Assembly (NCBI GenBank): GCA_947179485.1
Contig: OX359245.1
Coordinates: forward strand, 2,957,001 to 3,021,000
Length of the DNA: 64,000 nt
Reading direction: 5' to 3'
Origin: Allacma fusca
Lineage: Eukaryota; Arthropoda; Collembola; Symphypleona; Sminthuridae
A program made the position numbers and the translations under genes. This document shows positions 61,801 to 64,000 of the stretch, one piece after another. The notes under the pieces are model-generated. The model had not been told where the DNA came from. It was given only the letters and a program-made list of their open reading frames with translations, and searched no databases. The first letter of the stretch is position 1; every line of letters begins with the position of its first letter.

Positions 61801-63089
61801 CAGCTCTTTTGGATAAATATCCGCAGTCAGACTACAAGTGGGAGCAGGTAGATGATTTACAGAGCATTGATTGGAAGACCTATGACGGTAGTGATGATAA
61901 AGGATATTTCTTAGAAGTGGATCTTGGGTACCCGCCCGAAGTGCAAGACATCACATCGGATTTACCTCTAGCTCCGGAAAAGCGGATTGTAAGGTATGAG
62001 GAATTATCAAAAAAACAACAGTTTACGATGGATAATTTGGGAAAGAGCACGAAACGATCCTTCACAAGTCAACCTAGACTGCTACTTCACTGCTACGACC
62101 GAGAAAACTATGTTGTCCACTATAAAGCTCTAAGGTATTACTTGAAAATGGGGATGATTCTAAAGAAAATCCATGCGGGAGTTTCATTCAAGGAAACTAA
62201 TTATTTTCGAGATTATATTGATTTCAATATTAATAAGCGTAAGACGGCTACAAGTGAATCTATGCGTCAGTTCCTTAAAAATCAGAATAACCAAATTTTT
62301 GGCAAGTGTTTAGAATCCAATAAGAATAACGTTAAGGTTAAATTTTGCGGATCTCGTGCACAGTCACGTCATTTACTGTCTAAACCCGAATGCAGAGATT
62401 TCCTTCCTCTAACGGAAAACGTAAGTATTGTAATGTTACGGCCTACGACAGTAACACTCAACAAACCTATTCAAGCAGGTGTCACTGTTTTAGACTTGGC
62501 AAAGGTTATATTTTACTGGGGGTACTACCAGCAGCTGAAAATGATTTTCGGTGATAGAATATCAAATGCTTATATGGACACGGATTCAAGTATAAGTATT
62601 GTCCGTGATCCTGGTAATACTTTCTGGGATGACTTAGTTAATCATCGAGACTTTTTTGACTTTTCAAAAATTCCAAGTAGTCACGACTTTTTTAAAAAGT
62701 ATTCGCACGTGAAGGATTTGAGGATGAAAAACGCAGGAGTGTCAGGGAAATGGAAGATCGAGTCATTTGATATTCAACAGATAGTACTGTTGAAAGCGAA
62801 ACAGTACTCTATAAAATACTTTGATGACAAGGAAGAAATGAAATGTAAAGGAATAACATCAACCGCTCTCAAATCGTTTTCTCACCAACAATACAAGGAT
62901 GTTGTTCTAAACGACAAGCTTGTTAAATTAAACGTAAAGTACATCCGAAGTGTGCAGCACAACTTGTACTGTATTACAGTTAACAAGGTGGCCTTCCATA
63001 ATTTAGATATTTATAGGGTGTACTGTGACCCCTCAGATATTAATTTTAGCCTACCATTAGGACACTACAAATTACAAAATTATGTGTAG
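58892..63089 (+). CDS. polB: Protein-primed family B DNA polymerase (Polinton/adintovirus)
   Basis: Replicates the element's DNA. The main exon is open from 59085 to 63089. A 5' exon at 58892-59005 joins it in frame across a 79-bp intron (GTAAGT...TTATAG), giving about 1372 residues. Numbering from ATG 59100: a Cys/His-rich N-terminus (zinc-finger-like, completed by the spliced residues); exonuclease motifs YWDFEC (D409, E411), NSAGFD (D602) and YTIVD (Y793, D797); polymerase motif A as NDKVSLYA (D894); motif B as KNQNNQIFGK (K1060 to G1068); motif C as YMDTDSS (D1160, D1162); and KAKQY (K1234, Y1236). All catalytic acidic residues are present. Motif A lacks the usual Pro after SLY. No stops interrupt it, so it may be functional. 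The initiating exon is my inference from splice signals. Confidence 0.92.
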
Positions 63090-63094
63090 CTATG

Positions 63095-63133
63095 AATAAA
63101 AAGATGAATAAAAATGAAAAAATTGTAAATAAA
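63095..63133 (+). terminator. Polyadenylation signals after polB
   Basis: Three AATAAA hexamers at 63095, 63107 and 63128 lie in the 78-bp gap between polB and the ATPase gene. This suggests that the polymerase transcript ends here and that the ATPase has its own promoter or is made from an alternative transcript. Confidence 0.5.
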
Positions 63134-63167
63134 ATCTCAGTACGGCAGACCTGTTCATTGTGAAAGC

Positions 63168-63815
63168 ATGGAATTTATTAACTTTAAAATCCCACACCCT
63201 TGCACAGGAAGTTTGCAAGGTCCGACAGCCAGTGGCAAAACCTACTTGACTCTAGAGATAATAAAAAGAAGGAAGGAGTTGTTTGAAACACCAATTGACA
63301 GAGTGATTTACGTTTATTCTGACTACCAACCAATTTTCGGGCAACTGCAGGACGAGGACCCTAACATAACGTTTACTACAAATCTTAAAGACATTGAGGA
63401 GCTGGCCACTGACCCTTGTTTAATTATTCTAGATGATCAGCAAAGCGAAATTGAACGGGGCGAGAATAATGACCTGGTGACAAATTTCTTTACAAAGCAC
63501 TCACACCATCGCGGTGCTTCGATTTTTCTAATTTTGCAAAATAGCTATGCTAAGGGCCTGAGAAATATTAACATAAATACGCAGTTTATATGTCTGTTCG
63601 ACCAGCCAAGGGATCATTCAACGATAACAACGCTGGCTAAGCAAATTTGTCCGGGCAAAACTTCTTTCCTAAAAGAGGCGTATTTAAAGGCAGTCTCAAC
63701 AAGTGAGTACGGGTATCTTATTTTAGATTTACATCCCAAGCATAAGCAGTATAAATACTGGGTTAGGTCAAAGCTTTTTCCCACTGAGGACTGCATTGTG
63801 TTCTCACCAAAGTGA
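63168..63815 (+). CDS. A32/FtsK-HerA-like DNA packaging ATPase
   Basis: 215 residues. Walker A is GPTASGKT at residues 18-25, Walker B is LIILDD at 85-90, and a conserved QNSYAKGLRNININTQF segment at about 124-140 carries the sensor/arginine region. In Polintons and adintoviruses this short ATPase pumps DNA into the capsid, as A32 does in poxviruses. Length and motif order are normal for that family. The frame is intact. It starts 78 bases after polB and is followed 14 bases later by the next gene. Confidence 0.9.
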   Translation: MEFINFKIPHPCTGSLQGPTASGKTYLTLEIIKRRKELFETPIDRVIYVYSDYQPIFGQLQDEDPNITFTTNLKDIEELATDPCLIILDDQQSEIERGENNDLVTNFFTKHSHHRGASIFLILQNSYAKGLRNININTQFICLFDQPRDHSTITTLAKQICPGKTSFLKEAYLKAVSTSEYGYLILDLHPKHKQYKYWVRSKLFPTEDCIVFSPK

Positions 63816-63829
63816 GGCAGTTTATTACC

Positions 63830-64000
63830 ATGGCTCCCAGAGTGAACATCAAGAGGAAAACCCGGCTCGAGTCGAATATTGAATTTATTCGAAAGCTTTC
63901 TCTAGCCACGAACAGGCAATTTTCAAAGTTTATCAAGGAGGCCACCGAAGAGCAGCTCAAGGCCACCTGTGAATGCTACGCAAATTTGCGCATATTTTTC
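63830..64000 (+). CDS. Short basic Polinton protein, N-terminal part
   Basis: The first 57 codons are visible before the window ends. The product begins MAPRVNIKRKTRLES and continues to EEQLKATCECYANLR. Polinton-like elements of animals commonly encode a short lysine-rich protein with a KAxCECxxN motif followed by a basic region and a hydrophobic glycine-rich tail. It is suspected to be a minor virion or membrane-active component. The family match is from memory, and the hydrophobic tail would lie outside the window. Confidence 0.65.
   Translation, partial: MAPRVNIKRKTRLESNIEFIRKLSLATNRQFSKFIKEATEEQLKATCECYANLRIFF

Larger units (their letters stand above)
57944..64000 (+). mobile_element. 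Polinton/adintovirus-like element, left part
   Basis: A minus-strand exon, a small secreted-type gene, protein-primed PolB, packaging ATPase and a short basic protein lie together with little space between them. PolB plus an A32/FtsK-like ATPase defines Polintons (Mavericks) and adintoviruses, the large virus-like DNA elements of animals. Integrase, protease and capsid genes are expected but would lie to the right, beyond the window. The genes here are open, unlike most mobile elements in the window. The exact left end is not located. Confidence 0.8.

Noticed and set aside
57944-64000. Bidnavirus-type origin, since bidnaviruses also carry a Polinton-derived polymerase
   Set aside because: A packaging ATPase of the A32 type follows the polymerase, which fits Polintons and adintoviruses and is not expected in bidnaviruses.

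Overview
This is a eukaryotic, AT-rich, intron-containing window that fits an invertebrate, most likely an arthropod. The reasons are short GT-AG introns (about 55-100 bp), a host transporter gene with 11 exons, several families of non-LTR and DNA transposons, and a Polinton-type virus-like element. No bacterial-style operon, RNA gene or CRISPR array was seen. The species cannot be named from the sequence alone.

Layout. (1) Bases 1-49765 are a large repeat made of near-identical units in the same orientation. Position 1 matches 9831 and 36860. Unit 1 (1-9830) is a shortened form, unit 2 (9831-36859, about 27 kb) is the fullest, and unit 3 (36860 to about 49765) is cut off by a retrotransposon. 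Module order in the full unit is: hAT-like MITEs; a CACTA/EnSpm-like transposase remnant with a DUF4806-type partner gene; a decayed nuclease-like gene; a decayed minus-strand gene; a 2-6.5 kb tract crowded with short inverted repeats; a 3.4 kb decayed reading frame for a Pro/Ser/Thr/Arg-rich protein; a BEL/Pao fragment; an intact three-exon gene for a secreted 8-cysteine peptide; and a fold-back MITE. Unit 1 lacks the transposase block, and a truncated APE-type retrotransposon replaces its large decayed frame. (2) 49766-52050 holds an RLE-type non-LTR retrotransposon tail, a mariner-like transposase remnant and a direct repeat. (3) 53646-57216 (minus strand) is an apparently intact 517-residue major facilitator (SLC18B1-like) transporter gene. 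(4) From about 57.9 kb to the right edge is the left part of a Polinton/adintovirus-like element: a minus-strand coding exon, a spliced small signal-peptide gene, a spliced protein-primed DNA polymerase B, an A32/FtsK-like packaging ATPase, and the start of a short basic protein of a kind found in such elements.

How the parts fit. The Polinton genes are open and co-oriented (small gene, PolB, ATPase, basic protein), with an ATGA overlap between the first two and short introns in both. The large repeat looks like an amplified block that has collected and lost mobile elements. Its only clearly intact-looking host-type gene is the cysteine-rich peptide, present twice with identical exons.
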